DNA from: CAYRCU01 sp964422865
GTDB lineage: Bacteria; Patescibacteriota; Microgenomatia; UBA8517
Direction: 5' to 3'
Assembly: GCA_964422865.1 (NCBI GenBank)
Contig: CAYRCU010000008.1
Location: forward strand, 1-35,994
DNA length: 35,994 bases
Below are positions 24,116-33,700 of the stretch, piece by piece. The notes beneath the pieces were generated by a model. The model did not search any database and was not told where the DNA came from. It saw nothing but the letters and a program-made list of their open reading frames with translations. The translations under genes and the position numbers were made by a program. Numbering within the stretch: the stretch's first letter is position 1; each line of letters opens with the position of its first letter.

Positions 24116-24501
24116 GTCATGATTTGAGTTTTTGATTTTTTTATTAAACCGGATAGTATTTTGTGAACGACAACTGTCTGTTCCGCAACTTCATCAAACT
24201 CTTTCTTGCCCATATACTGCAGATCTCTGGCAATCAGTAGCTGACTTTGTATTTCTGTAACGGAACCTTTGGACATGGCGTAATACTGAACCTTTTCCTT
24301 GTAAGATTCTCTACTGAAGCCTTCCGCTATATTTGAAACAACCGATACCGCAGCTCTTCGAATTTGGTCAACTAGTCCGTATTTTTCTTCCTTTGGAAAC
24401 TCTTTTGTTGTCTTATAAAGCGTTAGTACCAACTTGTGTCCTTCTTTCCAGGCATTTAGTTGTGTGAAAGATTTGATTTTATTTGTTTGACCGCTCTTCA
24501 T
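24112..24501 (-). CDS. Four-helix-bundle protein (23S rRNA intervening-sequence type)
   Basis: The 129-residue product matches the family first described from intervening sequences in 23S rRNA genes (TIGR02436/PF05635 type). Recognisable blocks are LNAWKEGHKLVLTLYKTTKE, FPKEEKYGLVDQIRRAAVSV, SNIAEGFSR and SKGSVTEIQSQLLIARDL. Members form pentameric helical bundles; their biochemical role is not established. Here the gene is not in rRNA but stands alone between two convergent genes, with AT-rich heptamer repeats at both ends. This suggests a small mobile or formerly mobile cassette. The start is ATG at 24501, preceded by AT-rich DNA without a Shine-Dalgarno motif. Confidence 0.94.
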   Translation of the reverse strand: MKSGQTNKIKSFTQLNAWKEGHKLVLTLYKTTKEFPKEEKYGLVDQIRRAAVSVVSNIAEGFSRESYKEKVQYYAMSKGSVTEIQSQLLIARDLQYMGKKEFDEVAEQTVVVHKILSGLIKKSKTQIMT

Positions 24502-24523
24502 ATTATTTATAATTCACAACTCA
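24502..24523. repeat. Degenerate heptamers at the other end of the four-helix-bundle gene
   Basis: Read on the minus strand this is GTGAGTT, GTGAATT, ATAAATA and a trailing A before the four-helix-bundle ATG. It resembles, in inverted orientation, the GTGAATTAT start of the array at 24051. The TGA stop of the LamG gene (24523-24521) lies in the first unit, just as the cohesin stop does on the opposite side. Confidence 0.6.
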
Positions 24524-27500
24524 CGGGCCGAATCTTACCGCTCCACCTGTATATATATTTTTAACCTGATCAGCCCCAAGTTCGTAATTATAGACTCGGA
24601 AATCGTCAATTTGTCCGTCGAAGTTATTGTCACTACTACCACCAATCAATAAGTCGCTGGTATCTGTGCCTGCTGGACTTCCATCTCCTGCTGTAGAGCT
24701 TCCGCGGTTTATGCCATCTACATAGATTGTCAGTTCATCATCAGCATCATCTGCATATGTCATTACCACATGATGCCAAGTGTTAGTACTAAGTATTCCT
24801 GATAGATTCAGGTTGGCATCAGTTGTTCCAAGGTCAATTTCACACTCCAGATCTAGCTTTCCTGCAGATTCACTGTCAGTCCGGCAATAATTATCAATTC
24901 CTTTTTCAAAAATTTCTCCCGCATCTCCTTCGCCATCACTGTTGGCGTACACCCAGAAAGAGTAAGAAACTGCATTTTGAAGTGCCTCGTCAAAATCTAT
25001 CTCACTTGCATTGGTAACAGTAACAACATCATCTGCTCCGTCAAAGTCTAAGGAGTGATTAAATTTACCTGTATTTCCGTCATACCAGGCTTCGTTGGCG
25101 CTTCCCGTACATGTTCCGACTGCTGTTTGATCGCCGGTTCCACCAATTGTTATTGTTCCATTATTTCTGTTTCCACTTGAATCGTGTGCGGTGGTACCTT
25201 CACATTCATCCAGTTTCCAGTGTCCTATTGGAGCACCGCGGTTGTAGCTATAGGCAATTTGAGCTCCTGTGCGGGCGTAGTTGTAGACTTTGACTTCATC
25301 AATGATTCCTGAGAAAAATCCGGACAAGGTTGGGCTGCCTGCTTGTGTTGTGGCGCCAATAAAGAAATCATCATCGGTGTTAGCTGTAGCAGGAGTGGTG
25401 TAGGTGACTTTTTCTATAAATTTACCGTCTACGTAGAAACTTACGTCGTTACTTGTGTCCATTACTGCCGCCACGTGGTGCCAAGTGTTGGCGCTAATCA
25501 TATTACTTGTGGTGGGGATGTAATCGTTGACGCCCCAAGTGGTAAATATGAGTTTGTTGTCGCTGCTGTATATACCAAACCTAAAACCGTCTTGAGTTGT
25601 TTCCCTGGAATGGGCTGCTATTATTCCGCTTGTTAGACTTGATGTGTTTATCCAAGCTTCAACGGTGAAGTTGTTGGTGTAGGGGAAGATGGGGCCTGTG
25701 GAGATGTAGTCTGCACTACCGTCAAATTTGAGTGCCGAGCCTTCTTTGCCCGGAACCCAGGCATCGCCGGTTATGCTGATTAAGGTTCCGTCGTTTCCGT
25801 TTCCTGATTTGTCGGCGGTGGTGCTTGTGCCGGTATTTTCGTCCATGGGCCAGTATCCGGTTGGGGCATTGCCGGATCCGTCCGATAAATTGTCGGCCTC
25901 GTCTTGTCCGGTTGCATAATTTACAGCAGATCCTGTGTTGTAATCGATTTTAATTTGCTCCGGTGTCAGCGCAGAAGAATATATTTTAACCTCATCAATA
26001 GTGCCGGTGAAGAACTGGTCGGTTGCTCCTCTGGAGCCGATGTGCATATCGTAGCCGTCTTCATCGCTATCTTGTGTGAGATCGTCAGAGGTTATGGTGA
26101 GGGATCTGGAGATGCCGTCAACGTAGATTTTGGCGCCTGAAGCTGATTTGGACCCGTCGTAGGTGACAGCGATGTGATGCCAGTTGTTATCGGAATAGTT
26201 TACACTTGAAGAGGTATTGATTTCGAGTGAGTTTGTTCCGCCGGCGCCGATGATAGAGAAGTAGATTTTTCCGTCGGCGCCGGTATAGACGTTAGAGCCA
26301 ATAGGATGAGAAGAAGGTCCTTGTTTAGAGACGATGCTCATTTGTGCCGTAGTGGAGGTTTTTATCCAAGCGGTATAAGTTCGGGCTTCGCCACTTTCTA
26401 ATTGCATGGCAATTGGATCACCGATTTTGACGGTATCATCAGCACTGAAGCTGAGGGCAGAGTTGAATTTACCTGAAGTTGTCCAGGTGGGGCAGGCGTT
26501 GGTTCCCGAAGCGGGGCAAGTAGTTCCTGAGCCTGCCAGGTCTCCGTTTGTTGAGCCGACACTATCGTAGGCTGTGTCTTTGGCCATTTCGTCAAATTTC
26601 CAATAGGCAAGCTGGCTGCCAATTGGGGAGCCAGCAGTGGGATGGCCGGCGTTTAAGTCTTTAACAATTTGTTGTGGAGTGCGGGCGTAGTTATAGATAA
26701 CTATGTTGTCAATCTGGCCATTCCAGTCGTTGCTGGCGCCGTCTCCGGCTATGCCTACATAGAGAGGATCGTCGTTGGCCAGGGAGGAGGTGCTGCCAAT
26801 AGTTGAGTCACTGCCAATATACTCACCGTCAATGTATAGGCTTATACTTGAGGTTCCGTTTTTGACTCCTACGACATGGTGCCAGGAATTATCATCATAT
26901 GTGGCTGCAGTTGAGGTAACGGTGTCGTCTGCATAGTTTCCGTTGGCATCATCGATTCCAAAAGTAATGTCTCCGTCAGATTCCATGCGCAGGATGTAGC
27001 CGCCGTCTGCTCCGACGCTCTCGTATTTTTCGACGATTGTTTGCAGGGCGGAGGCGGTGTCGTGCTTTATCCAAGCTTCAACGGTAAAGCTTTGGGAAGC
27101 TGTGAAATCAAGGTCATCATCATCAGCTCTTGTAACCAGATCTCCGTCACCGTCAAAATTTAGTCCCGCTCCAAATTTACCTGTAGTCCAAGTGGCATTT
27201 GTTACGGTGCCGTTATTGGAGTAACTGCTGCTGTCAAATGCTGTTGTTCCGGTATTTTCATCCAGTTTCCATTCCATTACAGGTCCCGGCGCCCAGTTGT
27301 ATAGAGCGGAGACTTCGCCGGGGGAGAGAGTACGATTGTAGAGGCGAACTTCATCCATTGTCCCGTCAAAGTAGTTGGTGTCTTGTTTCCCCAAGTAAAA
27401 CTGGTTTGCATCTATTGCTGTTTCGTCTGTTACGGTTACTAGTTGCCAACTGTCTGCTGAAATTGTGCTTGATTCTGCTCCATTGACATAAATCGTTGGA

Positions 27501-30500
27501 TTGGTGAAACCTGTTGCAGATAATGTGCCGGAGCTTGAGGTTATGTACGCTGAGGAGGTCAAACTTATATAATAATTAGTGGTAGTGTCGGGGTTTACCC
27601 AGAAAGAGACCGATTTTACGCCGGAAATAGTAGTTGCTGTTGAAAGGTATTGGCTTGAAGCCGGTACGTGTTCGCTTCCGTTTCCGTATTTGGCTCCGAC
27701 GTAGGTTGTTACCCCGTTATTTGTAAGTGTTAGATCGTTTCCACTTGAGTCTGCTGCGTTTCCGCTGGCTTCATCCAGGTTCCAGTATCCTATTAATCCT
27801 TCACTTAGCCATTCTTGAGTCTTTGCTCCTAGAACTTGGGCCCCTTTGGTGTAGTCAACTTTCACTTCGGCGGCGCTTCTGGCATATCTGTATATTTTTA
27901 ATTCATCCAAAAAACCATCCCAACTATTACTGATGCCGTCGTCATCAATTCCTATGTACAGAAAGTCATCATTTGCCAAGGTGCCTGTGGCTGCAATTGT
28001 TGTATCAGAATCAACTTGCACGCCGTCGATGTAGAGATATATTCCGGTTGTTCCGTCTTTGATAGCTGAGAAGTGGTGCCATTTATTGTCGTCGAGGACC
28101 ATACTTGCGCCTGAGCTGGTAACTGAGTCGTCAGGATCCCAAGTTGCATCATCATCAATTGCAAATACAATATACCCGGAAGAGTCCATGTAGACCTTAT
28201 ATCCGGCATTAGTTCCACCTTGTGATTTAGTTAATAAATAGTCGGAGTTTGTTGAAATGTTGGGATGCTTGAACCATCCACTGATGGTGAAATCATCCGT
28301 TGCCGCAAAATCAAAATCACTGTCGTCGGCTCCGTTTGTTAAGTAATCACCTGATCCATCAAACTCCAAGCATTTTCCACTTATACAAAACTTTTCTGCT
28401 TCCCAGGTGGCGTTGGTTTTGGCTAGGTCATTAGCATTTTGTGTGCTGTCGCACACATCATTTGTGCCCCCTGAACAGATGTTATCCACGCCTTCATCAA
28501 ACTTCCAGTATGCGATTGCATCGGGGCCTACTTCCTCACTTCCGTAGGTGTAAAAGGTTCCGCTGGGGGAGTTTTGAGCGTTGTAGCTGGTTGTCAGCCA
28601 GTCGGCTGACCGGGCGGTTTTGGAAATTCTTATCTCATCCAAGATTCCGTCAAAATAGCTTGATGAATTGCCGCCTATGAGAAGATCATTGACGTTAACG
28701 GCAAAGTCAGTGGTTACGTCTTGCTCTCTTTGCAACACGCCGTTTATGTAGTACTTCATGGCCGAGCCGTCGTGGGTGATAGCAATGTGGGTTTGTGTGC
28801 TTGTACTAATTTCACCGAATGATTTGGGAGATCCTTCCCAATCAAAGACAAAGCCGGTTGAGGTTTGAATTAGCTCATAGGCTCCCGATTTGGAGATAAC
28901 GGGATGGTTTGTTATTGAGGAAGAGGTTACTTTGAGTGCGTCGTCTACACTGGAGCAGGCAGCGTCTCCGGGCTGGCAGTTGGCAAAGGCTGAATAATAA
29001 AGTTTTTTGCCGTCGGTAGAAAGGCTTGGTGAGGTGCCGTCTCGATTGGTGGTGGCAATGCCGGGGTCGGTTTGTGTGGTCCAGCCTGAGAAACCGGTGC
29101 CGTCTAAGTTCATATTAGCTGTGAGATAGGCGGTGGTGGTGTCGTCGTGAAGGTAGGCGGCGTAATAAAGCTTGCCGCCGGCTATGGTCATGTCAATAAA
29201 AGAGGAATCACCATCGTCAGCTCCGTCCGGTGCCGTGCGGCTGGTCCAGCCTGAGAAATTAGTGCCATCAAGATCAGAAGTGGCTGTGTAGAAATATTCA
29301 GTTAATCCTTCGTATGTGAAGGCGGCGTAGTAGAGCTTCTCGCCGTCGGATTCTATTGCTGTGCTTACGGTTTGCCGGCTGGCATTAGTGCCGCCTGCAG
29401 GGGCGGTTTGTGTGGTCCAGCCTGAGAAGCCGGTGCCGTCTAGATTGGCACTCGCGGTTTGATAGACAATGGTGTTGCCAACCTGGTTATCTGTGTCCCA
29501 GTAGCCGTCTGTGATGTATGAAGCGAAGTACATCTTTCCGTCAACTATTACCATGTCTATAGTGGAGTCGGAGCTTCCGCCGGAGCCGTCCGGGGCGGTT
29601 TGTGTGGTCCAGCCTGAGAAGCCGGTGCCGTCCAGATTAGAATAGGCGGTTTTGAAGGTTTCAGTTGCGGTATTTTGTGCGTAGACTGCGTAGTAGAGTT
29701 TGTCGCCGTCGGAATCGATGGCGTTGCTGGCAGTTTCACTCGCTCCCATACCACCTGGGTCGGTTTGTGTGGTCCAGCCTGAGAAATTAGTGCCATCAAG
29801 ATCGGAATAGGCGGTTTTGAAAGTGCTAGTTGCTCCAGCATGGGTAAAAGCGGCATAGTAAAGCTTGTCGCCAACAACAGTGGTATCAACACCATCATTG
29901 GGGTCGGATGAATCTGTGTTGTCCGGGGTAGTAACGGCGGTCCAAGTGCCGAAACTGGTTTCGCTGGCGGTAACCGTGTCGGCTGATACCCAAAACTCTA
30001 ATGTGCCGGTGTTTGTAAGGTCCAGGCTGTTTGAGTCCGGAATGGTGAGCTGGTCGTCGGTTCCGTCAAACTGTACTGCACCGTTTACTTTTCCGGCAGC
30101 ATCTGCATCTGATCCGACTCCTCCAATGGTTACTGTGGAGGAATGATTGAAGTTATAAGTTGAATCTTTAAAGTCGGTATTCCCTGTGGTGGTTTCTTCT
30201 AAGTTTTGCACCAGGACGAAGTTTTCATCCCAAACATCCCCCGGTTTTTGCTGGTTTGAGGCGGAGGCATTGCCGTAGTACATGTAAATTACCATATCTG
30301 TGGAGGTTGGCAGCGTGGGAATTTTAACCCATGCCGTGAGTGCTCCTGTGCTGCTGTTGTAGCTTTCGATTTCGTGTGCTAGTTTCTTGCCGTTTACATC
30401 GGTAAAGACGATGTCATCTCCATCGCTTTGCGCGGCTGCCGCCAGGTCGGCGTCACTTGATTCGTTGATGAGGATTGGGAAGTCCGTAAAATCCGATGAG

Positions 30501-30712
30501 CCTGCTACTTTTCCGTTTTGTATTTCAATTTTTTTTCTATACGTCCAATTGTCATCCCACCAGTCGGCTTTTGTGTTTGCGGGCTTGAAGGCGGCGAGAA
30601 CTATTATTGGGGCAAGAATGAGAATGAGGCCCAGTGCTATCCAAGTCCTCAGGCGCAAGCGCCTGAGAGTATTTAGTATGTAGTGTTTAGTATTATGTGT
30701 TCTTTTTAACAT
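24521..30712 (-). CDS. Giant secreted DUF2341/LamG-repeat protein with nested beta-propeller
   Basis: The 2063-residue product has an N-terminal membrane helix/signal (about 23-45), a DUF2341 domain (about 50-165; WWDDNWTYRKKIEIQN) and seven concanavalin/LamG-like jellyroll domains. Starts are near residues 165, 730, 970, 1141, 1367, 1615 and 1827, each opening like AYWKFDE and ending like IDEVKIYNYARTP. LamG 1 is split: six ~55-residue repeats of the form FSGWTTQTxPxG...GDKLYYAAFT...DLDGT (about 250-600) sit inside it and look like a six-bladed propeller. LamG domains bind glycans or proteins, so this is probably a surface adhesin. No C-terminal anchor is seen. It lies 39 bp downstream of the fibre gene on the same strand. 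The first codons overlap a palindrome and a heptamer array. Confidence 0.93.
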   Translation of the reverse strand: MLKRTHNTKHYILNTLRRLRLRTWIALGLILILAPIIVLAAFKPANTKADWWDDNWTYRKKIEIQNGKVAGSSDFTDFPILINESSDADLAAAAQSDGDDIVFTDVNGKKLAHEIESYNSSTGALTAWVKIPTLPTSTDMVIYMYYGNASASNQQKPGDVWDENFVLVQNLEETTTGNTDFKDSTYNFNHSSTVTIGGVGSDADAAGKVNGAVQFDGTDDQLTIPDSNSLDLTNTGTLEFWVSADTVTASETSFGTWTAVTTPDNTDSSDPNDGVDTTVVGDKLYYAAFTHAGATSTFKTAYSDLDGTNFSGWTTQTDPGGMGASETASNAIDSDGDKLYYAVYAQNTATETFKTAYSNLDGTGFSGWTTQTAPDGSGGSSDSTIDMVIVDGKMYFASYITDGYWDTDNQVGNTIVYQTASANLDGTGFSGWTTQTAPAGGTNASRQTVSTAIESDGEKLYYAAFTYEGLTEYFYTATSDLDGTNFSGWTSRTAPDGADDGDSSFIDMTIAGGKLYYAAYLHDDTTTAYLTANMNLDGTGFSGWTTQTDPGIATTNRDGTSPSLSTDGKKLYYSAFANCQPGDAACSSVDDALKVTSSSITNHPVISKSGAYELIQTSTGFVFDWEGSPKSFGEISTSTQTHIAITHDGSAMKYYINGVLQREQDVTTDFAVNVNDLLIGGNSSSYFDGILDEIRISKTARSADWLTTSYNAQNSPSGTFYTYGSEEVGPDAIAYWKFDEGVDNICSGGTNDVCDSTQNANDLAKTNATWEAEKFCISGKCLEFDGSGDYLTNGADDSDFDFAATDDFTISGWFKHPNISTNSDYLLTKSQGGTNAGYKVYMDSSGYIVFAIDDDATWDPDDSVTSSGASMVLDDNKWHHFSAIKDGTTGIYLYIDGVQVDSDTTIAATGTLANDDFLYIGIDDDGISNSWDGFLDELKIYRYARSAAEVKVDYTKGAQVLGAKTQEWLSEGLIGYWNLDEASGNAADSSGNDLTLTNNGVTTYVGAKYGNGSEHVPASSQYLSTATTISGVKSVSFWVNPDTTTNYYISLTSSAYITSSSGTLSATGFTNPTIYVNGAESSTISADSWQLVTVTDETAIDANQFYLGKQDTNYFDGTMDEVRLYNRTLSPGEVSALYNWAPGPVMEWKLDENTGTTAFDSSSYSNNGTVTNATWTTGKFGAGLNFDGDGDLVTRADDDDLDFTASQSFTVEAWIKHDTASALQTIVEKYESVGADGGYILRMESDGDITFGIDDANGNYADDTVTSTAATYDDNSWHHVVGVKNGTSSISLYIDGEYIGSDSTIGSTSSLANDDPLYVGIAGDGASNDWNGQIDNIVIYNYARTPQQIVKDLNAGHPTAGSPIGSQLAYWKFDEMAKDTAYDSVGSTNGDLAGSGTTCPASGTNACPTWTTSGKFNSALSFSADDTVKIGDPIAMQLESGEARTYTAWIKTSTTAQMSIVSKQGPSSHPIGSNVYTGADGKIYFSIIGAGGTNSLEINTSSSVNYSDNNWHHIAVTYDGSKSASGAKIYVDGISRSLTITSDDLTQDSDEDGYDMHIGSRGATDQFFTGTIDEVKIYSSALTPEQIKIDYNTGSAVNYATGQDEADNLSDGSGNAPTGYWPMDENTGTSTTADKSGNGNDGTLISITGDAWVPGKEGSALKFDGSADYISTGPIFPYTNNFTVEAWINTSSLTSGIIAAHSRETTQDGFRFGIYSSDNKLIFTTWGVNDYIPTTSNMISANTWHHVAAVMDTSNDVSFYVDGKFIEKVTYTTPATANTDDDFFIGATTQAGSPTLSGFFSGIIDEVKVYNYARTGAQIAYSYNRGAPIGHWKLDECEGTTAHDSSGNRNNGTITIGGTGDQTAVGTCTGSANEAWYDGNTGKFNHSLDFDGADDVVTVTNASEIDFDEALQNAVSYSFWVYANSDGEGDAGEIFEKGIDNYCRTDSESAGKLDLECEIDLGTTDANLNLSGILSTNTWHHVVMTYADDADDELTIYVDGINRGSSTAGDGSPAGTDTSDLLIGGSSDNNFDGQIDDFRVYNYELGADQVKNIYTGGAVRFGP
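28905..29953 (-). other. Six tandem propeller-like repeats within LamG domain 1
   Basis: Six repeats of 54-64 residues are encoded here. Each begins FSGW (or FGTW), has a GDKLYY-type strand and ends in a DLDGT turn, except the last, which is shorter. The flanking sequence on both sides completes one LamG fold (FDGTDDQLTIPDSNSLDL before; THIAITHDGSAMKYYINGVL after). Confidence 0.75.
30648..30667. repeat. Perfect palindrome in the 5' coding end of the LamG gene
   Basis: CTCAGGCGC and GCGCCTGAG form 9-bp arms around a 2-bp centre. It encodes residues LRRLRLR of the N terminus and directly adjoins the AGTATTT heptamer array. Confidence 0.9.
30668..30695. repeat. Heptamer array, four units of AGTATTT type
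   Basis: Four consecutive units: AGTATTT, AGTATGT, AGTGTTT, AGTATTA. They lie within codons 7-15 of the LamG protein (NTKHYILNT), next to the palindrome at 30648-30667. Confidence 0.85.
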
Positions 30713-30750
30713 GTTTTATCATTCTTAATACGTGATACCTGCTTCTTGAT

Positions 30751-30778
30751 ATTATTGATCGCTGATGCGATCAATAAT
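30751..30778. other. 12-bp perfect stem-loop at the 3' end of the fibre gene
   Basis: ATTATTGATCGC (30751-30762) and GCGATCAATAAT (30767-30778) flank a 4-nt loop. The stem contains the last codons (IIDRISDQ) and the stop of the fibre gene. No T-run follows on either strand, so it is not a classical terminator; it may protect the mRNA 3' end or set relative expression of the downstream LamG gene. Confidence 0.85.
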
Positions 30779-33700
30779 CCACCAGTCAAATTCGATATCA
30801 ACTTCAGCGGTTTGGGATATTTCTACAGTGAAGCCGTCACCTGCATATCTAGTTGTAACTGCCAGATTTAGATCAGTTACTGTTTTTGGAGTTACAAATA
30901 TAAGTGAGTTTTCAGAAACTTGGTTTGTTGAAACATAGACACTGGAGTTTCCTGCATTTATCGTGTCGGACCCTGCTGAGGCTCCGGCAACATTATATTT
31001 GTTGGCTGTTATTTCGTTTACAATTACATTTCCTTCGGTATCAATCTCAACCAGTCCACCCATAAATTCGATATTCCCCAGTGCCATAGGTTGAATAGAG
31101 AATGTTCCGATTGTGTCGATGCTATTATTGGCGGAATCAAATATAATGCTGCCCACGCTTAAGCTTCCGCTAATTACGGTGTCGCCAAGAAGTGTGTCTC
31201 CCAGCACAGTCAGATTATTTGTGTTTATGTTGTCTATTGTTAGGGTCATTTGACCTTCCTGCTCACTAAATAGGGAAGTCATGAGCATTAGATCGGTTTC
31301 CGAAACTGTGCCGTCTTCAGCCAGTGAAGTTTCGGCCGGCTCGTGCCAGGTTGGGTTTATAAATATAGTTACAGTATCGGTTCCGCTTGCAGGATCCCAA
31401 TCTTCAAGTGCGGTACCTATGATTGAGCCAGGTTGAGTTGCCTTCATTGCCACGCCCGGGATATCGGATGAAGTGATTGGGTCACCCGCGGTTATTGGTC
31501 CGTTAATATCAGAAATCTTTACGGGTACTCGACCTATTAGGGCAACCGGATATCCTTCGTCGCCGAGGGTAAGTCCCGGGTCGGTTGAGATTACACCGAT
31601 TGCGGTAAATTGGTAGGCTTTGTCGCTTTTTACCACTTGGATTGGATTATTCGGGTCAACTTTTACGATGTCTCCTGCTTCCAGGTTTTCGGTGCTTTGG
31701 AATAGCTCGGCAACGTCAGCACCACCTGAATTGTCGGCTGAAGCATCCATGTAGCCAATTAGGTTCCAGTCGGCTCCGTCATAGATAAAGGTTAAGATAT
31801 CACCTGCGGCAGTGGCTGTGATGTCTGTGCTTCCGCAGTTAAGGCCTGAGCTGGTGCAGTCAAAGTCGGTGTTTGCGTCGCCCACTTCTACAATCAACAA
31901 ATGTCCTGCATTAAGTGTGCCGCTTCCAGCATCAAAATCGCTGATTACAGTTGAGGCTGTGTTTGCCGATACAAAGTGGGAGCCGCCGGAAACATCGGGA
32001 GTGGTGTCGTTTACGGTGAGGGTTTCCTGGCCGTCCAGGGAAAACGGACCCTGGGAAATAGTTGCACCATCCGTGCCAACGTCAAGGAGAATATCTCCGC
32101 TGTTTGAGGTTCTAAGGGTTAGGTTGTTGCTTTCAAAGCTTTCTCCTACTTCAATATATAGCGGTGCGTCGGATTTAATGTAGCTACTTGTTTGATTTGT
32201 GAAGTCTATGTCGTATGCAATGCTAACGTCACCTGCGGCTGTAAACTCATGCGGCAGGGCGGAGGTTATCTTGGCTTGGTCGACACTGAATACCTCAGAC
32301 CCATTATCGTAAAGCGCTAGTATATTACCTACGTTTCCGAATTGTCCTACATCAATTTTGAATAGATCTCCTGTGGCATAAATTTCTGCTGACCCACTCG
32401 GGTTCCAATAAAGACTGGCAAGGCTGCCACTTGTTAGTGCGGTTGAGGTTGATTCAATGTATATACCTTTACCGCCAGTTAGGGCGTCGACGCTAATATC
32501 AAAGGCGGTGCCGGTGGTAAGTGAGTCTGCTGTGATTTGGGCTACTGTTCCTGTGACCACTCCGGTATTTGTGATGTTGAAATCAGGTCCGGTTGTATCT
32601 GAGGAGGAAATGTCAAGTCTTCCGCCTGGAGTGGTGGTGCCTATTCCTAATCTGTTGGTTGAATCATCCCAGAAGAAATTGGAATTGTCCTGGGAGAGGA
32701 GTCCGCTTGCCCCGGTAAAGATGATGGATCCGGCTGTCATGTCTGAGATGGTGAGTGTTTCCCCTGAGTTTAAGAGTATGTCGTCTCCTGCTGTTGTGGG
32801 GGAGAGGTCGGTCCCTGATTTTGACCAGTAGGTTGTGCCGCCGGCGCTGGTCCAACTTAAGTTGCCTGCACCATCTGTAGAAAGCACTTGGGTGTTTGAG
32901 CCATCTGCATTGGGGAGAACCCAAGTGACGTTTGCCGCTATGTTGTCCGGAGCTTTGAAGCCGACAAAGTTTGTACCGTTCGCTGCAAGTTCCATAAATT
33001 GAAGACCTCCCGTGTTGCCCGCGGAAGTGCTGTATGGATTTATCCTTATGGCATTTATGTCAGTAGGAGTGATTTCCAGGGTGGCAGTGGGGGAGGTTGT
33101 GCCTACTCCCAGCTTTCCGTTTATTCCTACTATGTCATTATCAAACTCTCCGTAAATAAGGGGAGAGGTGGAGCTTGAGTTTTCGATATACAACTTATTA
33201 CTGCCTGTTTCGGAGTACCCTGCCTGGTATCCCAGGAAAACATTTTTGTCATCATCCTGCCCCAGGGAGTACCCTGCTTGGTAGCCTATTATAGTGTTGT
33301 AATCTGCTCCTGTGAAAGCACTTCCTGTGCCATATCCGAATGATTGATAACCAATGGCAATATTACCCATGCCTGTTTGAGAGTATTGGCCTGATTGGTA
33401 CCCAAGAGCACTATTGTAATCCCCTGTGGTGTTGTATGCGAGTGAGAGTGCGCCAAGAGCACTATTGTGATCCCCTGTGGTGTTGCTAAAGAGTGCCAAA
33501 TATCCTATGGCGTTATTGAAATCACCGGAGGTGTTATACCTAAGTGCCTGATATCCCAAGGCATTGTTGTTAGTTCCAGTGGTGTTGTACTGCCCAGCCC
33601 GGTATCCCAAAAAGTTGTTGTGGGTTCCAGTGGTGTTGTACTTCCCAGCCTGGTACCCCAAAAAGTTGTTGTAGTCTCCGGTGGTGTTGTACTGCCCAGC

